Of a stretch of DNA of 64,000 bases, positions 16,703 through 24,692 are shown piece by piece. Each line of letters begins with the position of its first letter. Positions within the stretch are counted from its first letter, which is position 1. Source of the DNA: CBDUXP01 sp965371225 [NCBI: uncultured bacterium] (GTDB lineage: Bacteria > Abyssobacteria > SURF-5 > CBDUXP01); contig CBDUXP010000003.1 of the NCBI GenBank assembly GCA_965371225.1, positions 74,877 through 138,876 on the forward strand, given 5' to 3'. The notes under the pieces were generated by a model. The model was given only the letters and a program-made list of their open reading frames with translations. It was not told the DNA's origin and ran no database searches. The position numbers and the translations under genes were made by a program.

Positions 16703-16725
16703 GCGACGCATGCGTCGCTCCTACA
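16703..16725 (+). repeat. REP-like palindrome, copy 3
   Basis: A perfect 16-base palindrome GCGACGCA/TGCGTCGC (16703-16718) followed by TCCTACA, a tail like that of copies 1 and 4. Confidence 0.55.
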
Positions 16726-16778
16726 CGGTTTTCTTGTCCGCGTGCATCTGCCGTTTCTATTCCTCGCCGGGGTCGCGC

Positions 16779-16805
16779 GGGCCGACACACAGGTCGGCCC
16801 CTACG
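16779..16805 (+). repeat. REP-like palindrome, copy 4
   Basis: Arms GGGCCGAC (16779-16786) and GTCGGCCC (16793-16800), loop ACACAG, then CTACG. It is closest to copy 1: same arm length, loop length and tail, with compensating changes in the arms. Confidence 0.7.
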
Positions 16806-16836
16806 CGCGGGAATATGGCTCGACAGGTTTGGTCGG

Positions 16837-16857
16837 GGCGGGCCCGGGTGTCCGCCC
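16837..16857 (+). repeat. REP-like palindrome, degenerate copy 5
   Basis: GGGCGG (16837-16842) and CCGCCC (16852-16857) remain as arms, but the tail is lost. It may be a decayed member of the cluster. Confidence 0.35.
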
Positions 16858-16876
16858 TGTTTCTACTGCATCCCCA

Positions 16877-16917
16877 AAAAACAAACCGCCCCGAGGCGCG
16901 TGGCCCCGGGGCGGTTA
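16877..16917 (-). terminator. Rho-independent terminator of the porin gene
   Basis: Minus-strand stem AACCGCCCCG / CGGGGCGGTT (16908-16917 and 16885-16894) followed by TGTTTTTTGG. It starts 31 bases after the porin stop codon. Confidence 0.85.
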
Positions 16918-16947
16918 TGAGAATTCAGATGAGCTTCTAAGCGAGGC

Positions 16948-18435
16948 TTAGAAAACCAGCTGCGCCTCCCACCAGACGTAGTCCAAGTCGTCGTCGCCGC
17001 CGAAGGCGTTCTCCACTGCATCACCAGTGAAGAAGTGCGACCACCCGGCAGATAGCGTCAAGTCTTCGCTGTACTGCCACTCGGTCCAGAGATCTAACTC
17101 TGTGCCGACCTCGTCGTCGCTCGACCCGGGAGACGCGTTGAACGGAGACGTCGCCTGCGGGATCCCAAAGACCACGTCAGACGTGCTCGGGATCGCACCG
17201 TCCTCATCCAGGGTGAAGAACAGCAGGTCACCGTAGACGCTGACCGTGTCCGTCGCCTGCGCCGAAGCGCCGATCCGAATGATGCTCATGTTGGTGGTCA
17301 AGGCATCAAACGCACCACCCAGGTTGATCTTCCCGTAGTGCACGTCACTGGTCAAGCGGGTGAACTGTTCCCAGTCGCCGTCCGTCGAGCTTTCGTCACC
17401 CGTGAACAGCGCCCACTCGAAGTGCACTTCCGGCGTGTACTGCACGTCGTCGAACGTGTAGCCCACGAGGATGTTGAACGCCCACGCTTCCACGTCCAAC
17501 GAGTCGAACGGGAAGACTGGCGCGGCGAACGACACCGGGCCGCCAACATTCGAATCGCCGACCTGGTACGCGATCTCGGCGTTGTATTCGAGGCGGTCGT
17601 CCATGGCCGTCCCGTAGACACGGGCGCCGAGGGTGTGGAGGTTCTCCGATGTATCACCGATCGGATTCCCGAACCCGAGAAGCGGTTCGCCAACGCCATT
17701 GTCGACCCAGATCCAGTAGGCGTCGATGTCCATCATCTCTAGCCCGTAGTAGGTCGCGTAGACGGCGTGTATGTCGACGTCCGCATCCTGCTCCGCGTTC
17801 CGGAACTCCAAGATCTTGGCCGTGAAGGCCGTGACCATGAGGGACTCGTCATTATCGTAGGTCACCCGCAGCGCATCGAGGGCCTGGCCACTGAAGAACA
17901 CGCCGTCGTCATTGTTCCCGATGAGGAACTCACGACCTAACGCGATCTCCTGCCGACCGATCTTCACGCTGATGGGATACCCACCGACGTTGTCCGCCTG
18001 GATGTACGCCTGGTACAGGCCGACGGTGTCGTTCCCGCCGCCGGCGAGGGAGGCGAATGCGGAGGTATTGGTGAACCCCGCATACCCGTTGGGCTCAAAG
18101 TCCCCATCATCCGGGTCGTTATCGACCCCCGGGATGTTCACGCCATAGATGTCGTACGACCGCAGAGCGATGAAGCCCGTCACGTCATCCGACATGTCTG
18201 CCGTGAAGTTGACCTCGGCCAACGCATTGTAGAAGTCGTCGCCCGAGGCGTCGTCATCGAAGCCGCCTGTCGCCGGGGGTCCGGCGTTCCCGCCTAATCC
18301 GGGATCCAGGTGGTTGCCCCGAATCCGGATTTGCCCGTGGACCTGCAGCTCTTCCAGCTCAGCAGACGCTTGCATCGGCAGGGCAAAGCTAGCTGCTAAG
18401 ACACCTGCCGCTACGAAAGCGAGTTTGTTTTTCAA
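16948..18435 (-). CDS. Outer-membrane beta-barrel porin, alginate-export-like
   Basis: A 495-residue secreted protein. The start is TTG 18435, supported by AGGAG eight bases upstream on the minus strand; it gives a clean signal peptide 'LKNKLAFVAAGVLAASFALP' cut near 'MQASA-E'. The mature part alternates polar and hydrophobic residues, is rich in Asp, Gly and aromatic residues and ends with Phe ('WWEAQLVF'), as outer-membrane barrels do. It resembles the alginate-export family of large porins. Acidic loops (for example 'FDDDASGDDFYNA') suggest cation or calcium interaction. It is a single-gene unit with its own terminator. Substrate unknown. Confidence 0.75.
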   Translation of the reverse strand: MKNKLAFVAAGVLAASFALPMQASAELEELQVHGQIRIRGNHLDPGLGGNAGPPATGGFDDDASGDDFYNALAEVNFTADMSDDVTGFIALRSYDIYGVNIPGVDNDPDDGDFEPNGYAGFTNTSAFASLAGGGNDTVGLYQAYIQADNVGGYPISVKIGRQEIALGREFLIGNNDDGVFFSGQALDALRVTYDNDESLMVTAFTAKILEFRNAEQDADVDIHAVYATYYGLEMMDIDAYWIWVDNGVGEPLLGFGNPIGDTSENLHTLGARVYGTAMDDRLEYNAEIAYQVGDSNVGGPVSFAAPVFPFDSLDVEAWAFNILVGYTFDDVQYTPEVHFEWALFTGDESSTDGDWEQFTRLTSDVHYGKINLGGAFDALTTNMSIIRIGASAQATDTVSVYGDLLFFTLDEDGAIPSTSDVVFGIPQATSPFNASPGSSDDEVGTELDLWTEWQYSEDLTLSAGWSHFFTGDAVENAFGGDDDLDYVWWEAQLVF

Positions 18436-18972
18436 GATTCGTCTCCTTACAGACTCGATTTGCCCACACCCATCCCAGGGACCGCGTGCGCGGCTACCCG
18501 TTACGACTCTGTGCAAATCTCACGAAGCAACAGCCCGCGGAACTCTGCGAAGCGTTGCGTATGTTTTCTCTCCTGGTGCCCCGCGCACTACGCGAACTCT
18601 CTCGTGCCGCGCAGCCCATCGCACAGGGCCGTATGTCTCCTACTCGTCCGTTGCCTCAACGTTCGTTCCCGACCGGAAGGACAGTTCACCCCCTCTCGGT
18701 GGTCAGCAGATATTCGGAATTCCCGTCGAAAGGTCGAGTAGACAGAACCCCTGGCTCCCATGGGGTTAACAACGGCACTGTAGCAGCCGATTGGCCGGCC
18801 GGTCAAGTGATTCTGCCCAACCTGCGGGCCTCGGCCCGCCCCGCGGAGGGCCATCAAATGTTCCGATGCAGGCAAACTGTGGTTGCGTCAGCACGCCAGG
18901 ACAGACCTCAACGTGGCCTCCGCTATACTGCGGGTCTTGCCCCCGTCCGCGGCGGGTCGATCTCGACGACCT
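18436..18972. other. Intergenic region between the porin and glycosyltransferase genes
   Basis: A 537-base gap between divergent genes. I see the porin ribosome site (AGGAG, minus strand) at its left end and TATACT at 18924-18929, 44 bases before the glycosyltransferase start, as a possible -10 box without a good -35. No tRNA, repeat or convincing frame. A minus-strand porin promoter should lie here, but I could not place it. Confidence 0.4.
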
Positions 18973-19776
18973 GTGCCAAATCCGCCACTCAAGCTGCCGC
19001 GCATCAGCGTGGTCATCCCGGCCTTCAACGAGCAGCGTTCGATCGGCCCGGTGCTGGGGGACCTGCCTTGGCCCTGGCTCCACGAGGTGGTGGTGGTTGA
19101 CAACGGATGCACAGATCAGACCGTGCCCGAGGCGCTGGCGGGCGGCGCCCGCGTCGTCGCCGAACCGCGCCAGGGCTACGGAGCCGCCTGCCTCCGCGGT
19201 ATCCGGGCGCTGGACGCGCCGGACATCGTCGTGTTCCTGGATGCGGACTACAGCGATCACCCCGAGGAACTGGTTGAGGTGGTGGCCCCGCTGCTCGACG
19301 GGCGGGCCGATCTGGTCATTGGGTCGCGGATGCTGGGGGAGCGCGAGCCTGGCGCTTTGCTGCCCCAAGCCCGGTGGGGGAACCGGCTGGCCGTGACCCT
19401 GATCCGGTGGCTCTACGGACACAGGTATACGGACCTGGGGCCGTTCCGCGCCATCCGAGCCGACGCGCTGGCCCACCTGGCGATGTCGGACCTGGATTTC
19501 GGCTGGACGGTGGAGATGCAGGTCAAGGCGGTTCAGGCCGGTCTGCGCATCGAGGAAGTGCCGGTCCGGTACCGCCGGCGCGTGGGAGTCAGTAAAATCA
19601 CCGGTACGGTCCGCGGGACGGTGGCTGCCGGGTACAAGATTCTCCTGACCATCGGCCGCCAGGCCCTCCTGGCCCGCTGGAAGCACGGGTCAGTGCCGCG
19701 TGCGGACTGCCCTCCGAAGATCCCACCCGCTGGGGGGGCTCCCCCCCCCTCGACCCCCGTCGACCGACCCCGGTAA
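18973..19776 (+). CDS. Glycosyltransferase family 2 (polyprenyl-phosphate sugar transferase-like)
   Basis: A 267-residue GT-A enzyme: 'ISVVIPAFNEQRSIGPVL' at the start, 'VVVDNGCTD' for nucleotide binding, and the metal-binding 'FLDADYSDHP'. The later motifs 'TDLGPFRAI', 'WTVEMQVKAVQ' and 'EVPVRYRRRVGVSKI' match enzymes that load sugars onto polyprenyl phosphates or extend envelope polysaccharides. There is no C-terminal membrane segment. The start is taken as GTG 18973 (a TTG at 18883 would add 30 unlikely residues). The last codons hold a G7 and a C9 run (19734-19749), so the C-terminus may be prone to frameshift. Confidence 0.85.
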   Translation: MPNPPLKLPRISVVIPAFNEQRSIGPVLGDLPWPWLHEVVVVDNGCTDQTVPEALAGGARVVAEPRQGYGAACLRGIRALDAPDIVVFLDADYSDHPEELVEVVAPLLDGRADLVIGSRMLGEREPGALLPQARWGNRLAVTLIRWLYGHRYTDLGPFRAIRADALAHLAMSDLDFGWTVEMQVKAVQAGLRIEEVPVRYRRRVGVSKITGTVRGTVAAGYKILLTIGRQALLARWKHGSVPRADCPPKIPPAGGAPPPSTPVDRPR

Positions 19777-19780
19777 CTGC

Positions 19781-19809
19781 TTGACTGCCTATCACTTGTG
19801 TGCTAGCGT
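19781..19809 (+). promoter_or_regulatory. Putative promoter of the cytochrome-containing gene
   Basis: -35 TTGACT (19781-19786), 17-base spacer, extended -10 TGC-TAGCGT (hexamer 19804-19809). It leaves a leader of about 175 bases before ATG 19993, unusually long for this window. Confidence 0.5.
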
Positions 19810-19992
19810 GCCGACTGAAGGTCCGGTGACTGCAAGAGGGGGGCCCGGGCGCTGGGGATGGTCGTACACTCGTAGGTATCTCCGGTACACTAGTCCGAGA
19901 GATCCAATGAGGTCGGGGGCAGGCCGAACACGCTGGCGCTGCACGTGTTGAGTCGCGTCAGCCCAAGGCGTGCTGAGGGAGGTCCAGTAGTT

Positions 19993-22026
19993 ATGAAGTT
20001 GCGAGTGCTGGCAGCAAGTATCGCCGGCGGTCTGCTCCTGATTGGTGCCCAATCAGTCTCCGCCCAGACGGGGGAGGGCGAACAAGTCTTCAAGAGCAAA
20101 TGCCTCCTGTGTCACTCCCAAGAAGAGGCGCGCACCCTTCCTCCGACAGAGACGTGGCCGAACTTCCTCACCGCCCACCGCAGTAAAGCCGCCTGGCTGA
20201 TCGCGCCGGGCGAGGCCCGCACGATCGCCAACTACCTGGCAGGCGAGGATCGGCGCGCGGCAGGCGGGGATCGCCGGGTCCAGTTCGCGCGGACCGGGGA
20301 AGTGACCCAGCAGCTCGTGATCGCGCCAGCCGCGCGGTTGCACGCGAACGTGGTGAATCCGCGGGTGGACACGGCGAAGAATGCTTACGCCGCCGCGGAG
20401 TTCCAGCTCTCGGGCGTGCCATTTTTCGAGCAGATTGCCCAGGTGGGCCTGCCCCTGGACGCGGACCTGGCTAGCATCACCTCCGAGGATGCGTTCTGGT
20501 ACTCCCGGTACAACATGGAAGCCCTGGCGGTGCACAGCGGGATGGGCCTGCATCTGGTCCATGCGCGCAACCTGGTGCTGCAAGCGAATGAGGACAACGT
20601 CACCCCGCAGATCTTTCTGGCGAACCTGTTCGAAACCTATCGGGAGCGCACGGGGTTGGAAGAAGTGCCGGACGGGTACTGGCCCGTGTACGCGGAGTTC
20701 GCCAGCGGCGCGCCGTTCCTCCAGGAGATTCCCGACTTTGACGACCCGGAAACCCTGCGGTGGGATCCCCGGAACTTTGACACGACCCTGCACCTGGGGG
20801 CCCTGGGCCATGCCATGGCGGAGCAGACCCTGTGGGCGGGGTATCTCTTGGGCGCGACGCACGGGGACAACCTCATCGGGAACGACGCGGAGGAGGGGTA
20901 TCTCGGCGCCATCCTGCTCACCGAAGTCATCAACAAGCTCTACCTGATCCGAGACGAACTCGCTTTCGACGGCGCCGCCCTCGGCGAGGTGGATCCCTTT
21001 GCGTACCAGGCGAAGCTGAAGTACTTCCCCCATGCGTATGGGGTCGAGATCGCCTATGACGACCTGAGCGCGCCCCCGAAGCCGGCGCGCTTCACCGTGG
21101 CGGATACCAGCAGTCAATTGGCGGACCAGGCCGCGCTGCTGTGGGGCGCCAGCGAGTACTACCACCTCAGCGATCCGAAGATCGAAGACGTGTGGGATGC
21201 CCTGTTCGGCTCGCCGGCCGACGGCGCCCTCTTCCCGCCGGAAACTCACGATGTCGCGCGCGGGATCGTCAACGTCGTGAAGCAGAACATCGTCGCCATG
21301 CACTTCGACGTGACGGCAAAAACCTTTGTCAGCTCCTGGGACAACGGCGAACGGGGCAATGAGTTGCGGACCGCGGACGCCGGGGTGCTACTTATGGCGC
21401 TGGCGCGGGTCCACGCTGCCCTCCACGACGACGAAGCCCTCGTCGCGGACGTGGAGAAGCTGATCGAGTGGCAGGCGGACTACCTCAGCAACAACCTGCA
21501 ACACCGCGATGGCGGCTTCGTGGAAGCCATCAATGTGACCACTGCCGCCCAGAGCACGGTGCCACGCACCCTCCTGGCGCAGACTATGGCGATTCGGGGG
21601 CTCCTGGCGGCGCAAGCCGTCACGGGCAAGAGCGAGTATCGGGACAGTGCGGCGACCGCGTATGAGTTCATGGAGAACAGCTTGTGGTCCGCCACCGGCC
21701 GCTCGTACCGCACCGCCGAAGGGAGCGCCCTGGCTCTGCACACGCCGGAAACCGTCGCCTCGACGCTGGCCGCATTGCGCGAGCTGGTGCTCGCCACGCG
21801 CAACCAGAAGGCGTTGGAGCGGTTCAAGATTTTCTTCACTCAGACGGTCAAGCGCGCCGGGATGCAACTGGCTGAACTCGACGAAGCGGGCGAGACCGCC
21901 GACACGCAGAAGGAAGCCTTGACGCCCGATACGGACGGCGATGGTGTGCGCAAGCCCGCCTTTGCCGGCGGCCCCTTCGGCGTCGCGCCCGTCTTCCCCA
22001 GCGTCATTCAAGTCGCGACCCCGTAA
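19993..22026 (+). CDS. Secreted c-type cytochrome fused to a large helical domain, unknown function
   Basis: A 677-residue protein starting at ATG 19993. It has a signal peptide (cut near 'SVSA-Q', residue 24), then one haem-c site 'CLLCH' at residues 37-41 and a short cytochrome-like region ending 'ARTIANYLAGED'; no obvious distal Met, so a His such as that in 'LTAHRSK' may be the second ligand. The remaining roughly 570 residues have no family I recognise. Residues about 430-640 read like paired helices of an (alpha/alpha) barrel ('RTLLAQTMAIRGLLAAQAV', 'YRDSAATAYEFMENSLW'). The end has an Asp-rich 'DTDGDG' possible calcium site. A periplasmic redox-linked enzyme is inference. Confidence 0.7.
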   Translation: MKLRVLAASIAGGLLLIGAQSVSAQTGEGEQVFKSKCLLCHSQEEARTLPPTETWPNFLTAHRSKAAWLIAPGEARTIANYLAGEDRRAAGGDRRVQFARTGEVTQQLVIAPAARLHANVVNPRVDTAKNAYAAAEFQLSGVPFFEQIAQVGLPLDADLASITSEDAFWYSRYNMEALAVHSGMGLHLVHARNLVLQANEDNVTPQIFLANLFETYRERTGLEEVPDGYWPVYAEFASGAPFLQEIPDFDDPETLRWDPRNFDTTLHLGALGHAMAEQTLWAGYLLGATHGDNLIGNDAEEGYLGAILLTEVINKLYLIRDELAFDGAALGEVDPFAYQAKLKYFPHAYGVEIAYDDLSAPPKPARFTVADTSSQLADQAALLWGASEYYHLSDPKIEDVWDALFGSPADGALFPPETHDVARGIVNVVKQNIVAMHFDVTAKTFVSSWDNGERGNELRTADAGVLLMALARVHAALHDDEALVADVEKLIEWQADYLSNNLQHRDGGFVEAINVTTAAQSTVPRTLLAQTMAIRGLLAAQAVTGKSEYRDSAATAYEFMENSLWSATGRSYRTAEGSALALHTPETVASTLAALRELVLATRNQKALERFKIFFTQTVKRAGMQLAELDEAGETADTQKEALTPDTDGDGVRKPAFAGGPFGVAPVFPSVIQVATP

Positions 22027-22086
22027 CCCCCTCGGGTCGCCGGGCGCGTTTCGTTGGCAGGGGCCCGGCGCCCCCGTACACTGCGC

Positions 22087-23118
22087 GTGGTAGAGCCGCT
22101 CCCCGTGCCGCTGGACCCCTCAGCCCCCTCATCCCGCTCCGCGCTGGCGGAGGCCATTGCCGCCGTGCCGCGCGTGCCTCTGGCCCGATTGCCGACGCCC
22201 CTCCATTGCCTGTCCGCGCTCGGCGAAGCGTGGGGTGCGCCTGACCTCTGGATCAAACGGGATGACCTGAGCGGCCTGGCCTTTGGAGGCAACAAGGTCC
22301 GCAAGCTGGAGTTTCTGGCGGCCCACGCGCAACAGCGCGGCGCGCGTACGCTGGTCACGGCCGGCCGGGTGCAGAGCAACCACACGCGGGATACGGCCAT
22401 CGTCGCCAGGCGTTTGGGCATGGATGCCGCCGTCGTTCTTAGCGGCACCCGACCCGAACCGGCGACCGCCAACGTGTTGCTCGAAGAATTGATGGGCGTC
22501 CAGATCGCCTGGGCCGACGGCGACCGCGCGGCCTACCGGCAGGGAGTGAAGCTCCTGACTCGGCTGAAGCTCGGCGGCGGGCGGCCGTATTACATCCCGC
22601 CGGGTGGAGCGAATCCTCGGGGGTGTGTCGGGTACGTGGCCGCGGTGCTCGAACTGGCCACCCAGTGCGAGGAGTTGGGTGAACCCTTACCGGACGCGAT
22701 CGTGGTACCAGTCGGCACCGGTGGGACGCTGGCCGGGTTGATTGCCGGGTGTCGCCTCCTGCAAATTCCGACGCAGGTCATCGGCATCGGCGTGGTTGAG
22801 GCGCCTCATGGCCGCCCGCGCCCCGTCGCCAAGCTGGCCACTGCGACCGGCAAGTTTCTCGGCTTTAAGGAGACGCGCATCGAGGCGGACGCGGTGCACG
22901 TGGACACCGACTACCTCGGCCCCGGCTACAGTCTTGCCACGCCGAAGAGCACAGCCGCCATCGCGACGATGGCGCAGTACGAGGGGATCTTTCTCGATCC
23001 CTGCTACACGGGGAAAGGGCTCGCCGGCCTGCACGGCCTCCTCGAACGGGGCGTCCTCGACCCGGCCCGCCGCCTCCTCTTCTGGCACACGGGCGGCCAG
23101 ATTGCACTGTTTCGCTGA
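22087..23118 (+). CDS. D-cysteine desulfhydrase / ACC deaminase family PLP enzyme
   Basis: A 343-residue fold-type II PLP enzyme. The PLP lysine lies in 'GGNKVRKLEFL', after 'LWIKRDDLSGLAFG'; 'SNHTRDTAIVARRLG' contacts the substrate and 'VPVGTGGTLAGLIAG' binds phosphate. The family contains D-cysteine desulfhydrase (DcyD; D-Cys to pyruvate, H2S and ammonia) and ACC deaminase; the former is the more likely. The start is taken as GTG 22087; a TTG at 22054 is possible. It stands alone, with a GC-rich hairpin (GCGGCC/GGCCGC, 23121-23140) just after its stop. Confidence 0.82.
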   Translation: MVEPLPVPLDPSAPSSRSALAEAIAAVPRVPLARLPTPLHCLSALGEAWGAPDLWIKRDDLSGLAFGGNKVRKLEFLAAHAQQRGARTLVTAGRVQSNHTRDTAIVARRLGMDAAVVLSGTRPEPATANVLLEELMGVQIAWADGDRAAYRQGVKLLTRLKLGGGRPYYIPPGGANPRGCVGYVAAVLELATQCEELGEPLPDAIVVPVGTGGTLAGLIAGCRLLQIPTQVIGIGVVEAPHGRPRPVAKLATATGKFLGFKETRIEADAVHVDTDYLGPGYSLATPKSTAAIATMAQYEGIFLDPCYTGKGLAGLHGLLERGVLDPARRLLFWHTGGQIALFR

Positions 23119-23145
23119 CTGCGGCCCGGCATTCGGCCGCCGGCG

Positions 23146-23358
23146 CTACCGCTTATCCCAGCCCCGGCCGGCCGGCAGGGCCCCTTCCCCCTCAATCTCC
23201 ACGTCCCACCCGTGGCCTCCGTCTGGAAGAAAGAACATGGTCGTGCTCTCATCTCGGGCGGTATGCGACACCAGCCAACCACCGGGCACCTGCGCGCGCC
23301 GCAGCCGGCCGGTGCCGCCGGTATTCTGCTTGACTACTTCCCACTGCAGCTCTGGCAT
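23146..23358 (-). CDS. Small conserved-looking protein, 70 aa
   Basis: Starts at ATG 23358 with GGAG about eight bases upstream on the minus strand. The composition is balanced and Trp/Gly-rich ('LQWEVVKQNT', 'VPGGWLVSH', 'FFLPDGGHGWDVE'), unlike the Arg/Pro/Ala-rich shadows elsewhere in this GC-rich window. It has no signal peptide or membrane segment. I recognise no function. It converges with the desulfhydrase-like gene. Confidence 0.62.
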   Translation of the reverse strand: MPELQWEVVKQNTGGTGRLRRAQVPGGWLVSHTARDESTTMFFLPDGGHGWDVEIEGEGALPAGRGWDKR

Positions 23359-23465
23359 CACTCGATCTCCGTTTCCAAGATTCCAGGGAAGGGGGCACCG
23401 GGGTCGCCCGGCGACTCAAACCATGGTAGCGAGCGAGGGCCGCTCCGTCTACGGCCCGGCGGACT

Positions 23466-24692
23466 CTATGCCTGTGCCGATTCCAATATTTCCAGGAAGC
23501 CTTCGATCCGGGTGCGCAGCTGGCCGGCGGATGCGGCGCGCGCGTCCACGCAATCCCCGTCCACGTTCGTGAACGGGATGCCCTCGGCCGCGAACGCATC
23601 CTTCATGATGCGCCAGCGTCCGGCGTTCCACCGGCAGCCCCAGTGGCTGAATTGCACTACTCCATCGACCCGGTACTTGAGCCCCTCTCGCACGTAATGG
23701 CGCGCCGCCTCGTCGGCAGGCCGCAGGTCCGGATTCTGGAGCAGTTTGAGCGCCAAGCTGCGCCAGGGGTCGCTCATGTCCAGCGGCTCCCAATAGGCCT
23801 GACAGAAGTTGTTGTACACGATTACGGCGCGGCGTTCGACCTCGAGAAACTCGAACAGGTCCGTGGCGTAAAACGGGCGCAGGTGCAACCACAGCAGGCG
23901 GAATGCCTCGCCGCCGGGCAGGACCGGCGCCTGACGATCCACGCGCTCCTGGGCTTCTTGCAGCATCGTCTCGGCGATCTGCGTCCCGGTCGGATGCCCC
24001 CACGGCAGATAGAGCCGCAGGCCGAGGGTGGGAGAGCCGAAGACAGGCGCCGGGGATCGGCGGCGGAGTTCCTGCAAGCCGCGCATCGCTGCGGCAGCGC
24101 GGTTGGACTCGTCGAATGCCTCGGCCAGCCGGTCCAGGCTCAGCGTGCGGCCCGCCAACCCCTCCAGCTCGTGCGCGATCGTCTCGAGCTGATGCGCCAA
24201 GTACTGTACGGCCTCGGGCGTGATGCGATCGGGCACGTCCAGCAGCATGTATGGCGCGCCACGTTCGCGGCTAAGCGCGTGAGCCACCTTTGGTGCGCCT
24301 TCGCACAGGTGGCTGGTACAGACGAGCGCCGCCGGGTCGGGGAACAGGCGATCGAGCCCGCCGCCGAGGCCCGCGCGCAGGAAGGTGCACGTATCGCGGG
24401 TCGGATACGCGTCGTCGGCGGTGTCCAGAACGTCGTGCAACCCCAGCGACCCGATCAAACCGCCCATGACTTCATAGGAGAGGGGAATGATGTCCAACGC
24501 GTGGAGGAGTTCATAGGGAAAGAACACGTTCATCCAGACGACCGGGCGCTCCCCGCTGAATCCCCGCGTCATTTGCATGGCCGTGTGCAGGGCGAAGAGA
24601 TTCCCGGCGGCGGACGCGAAGGGGGACGGGGTGTCGTCCGCCGCGCGCGCCAGCATCGCTTGCACTAGGCGGGGCTGGGTGGCGGTGGTCAT
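23466..24692 (-). CDS. 2-hydroxyacyl-CoA dehydratase family protein, subunit 1
   Basis: A 408-residue protein of the HgdB/FldC/BcrB-type family. Cys102 ('RDTCTFLR'), Cys125 and Cys130 ('VCTSHLCEG') and a later Cys ('FSHWGCRW') are candidate cluster ligands. In this family two such subunits hold [4Fe-4S] clusters and remove water from (R)-2-hydroxyacyl-CoA by a ketyl-radical route, or reduce aromatic acyl-CoA in benzoyl-CoA reductase. The ATG at 24692 overlaps the previous stop as ATGA, so it is coupled to the other subunit. The substrate is not readable. Confidence 0.8.
   Translation of the reverse strand: MTTATQPRLVQAMLARAADDTPSPFASAAGNLFALHTAMQMTRGFSGERPVVWMNVFFPYELLHALDIIPLSYEVMGGLIGSLGLHDVLDTADDAYPTRDTCTFLRAGLGGGLDRLFPDPAALVCTSHLCEGAPKVAHALSRERGAPYMLLDVPDRITPEAVQYLAHQLETIAHELEGLAGRTLSLDRLAEAFDESNRAAAAMRGLQELRRRSPAPVFGSPTLGLRLYLPWGHPTGTQIAETMLQEAQERVDRQAPVLPGGEAFRLLWLHLRPFYATDLFEFLEVERRAVIVYNNFCQAYWEPLDMSDPWRSLALKLLQNPDLRPADEAARHYVREGLKYRVDGVVQFSHWGCRWNAGRWRIMKDAFAAEGIPFTNVDGDCVDARAASAGQLRTRIEGFLEILESAQA

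Noticed and set aside
16585-16857. CRISPR array
   Set aside because: Palindromes differ in arm sequence and spacing; there are no constant direct repeats or spacers, and no cas genes in the window.
16518-16951. Several open frames of 90-120 codons across the REP-like cluster
   Set aside because: They are made by translating palindromes and a terminator and share no protein-like composition.
23121-23140. Terminator between the desulfhydrase-like gene and the small minus-strand gene
   Set aside because: A GCGGCC/GGCCGC hairpin is present, but there is no T run on either strand, so it is mentioned only with the gene.
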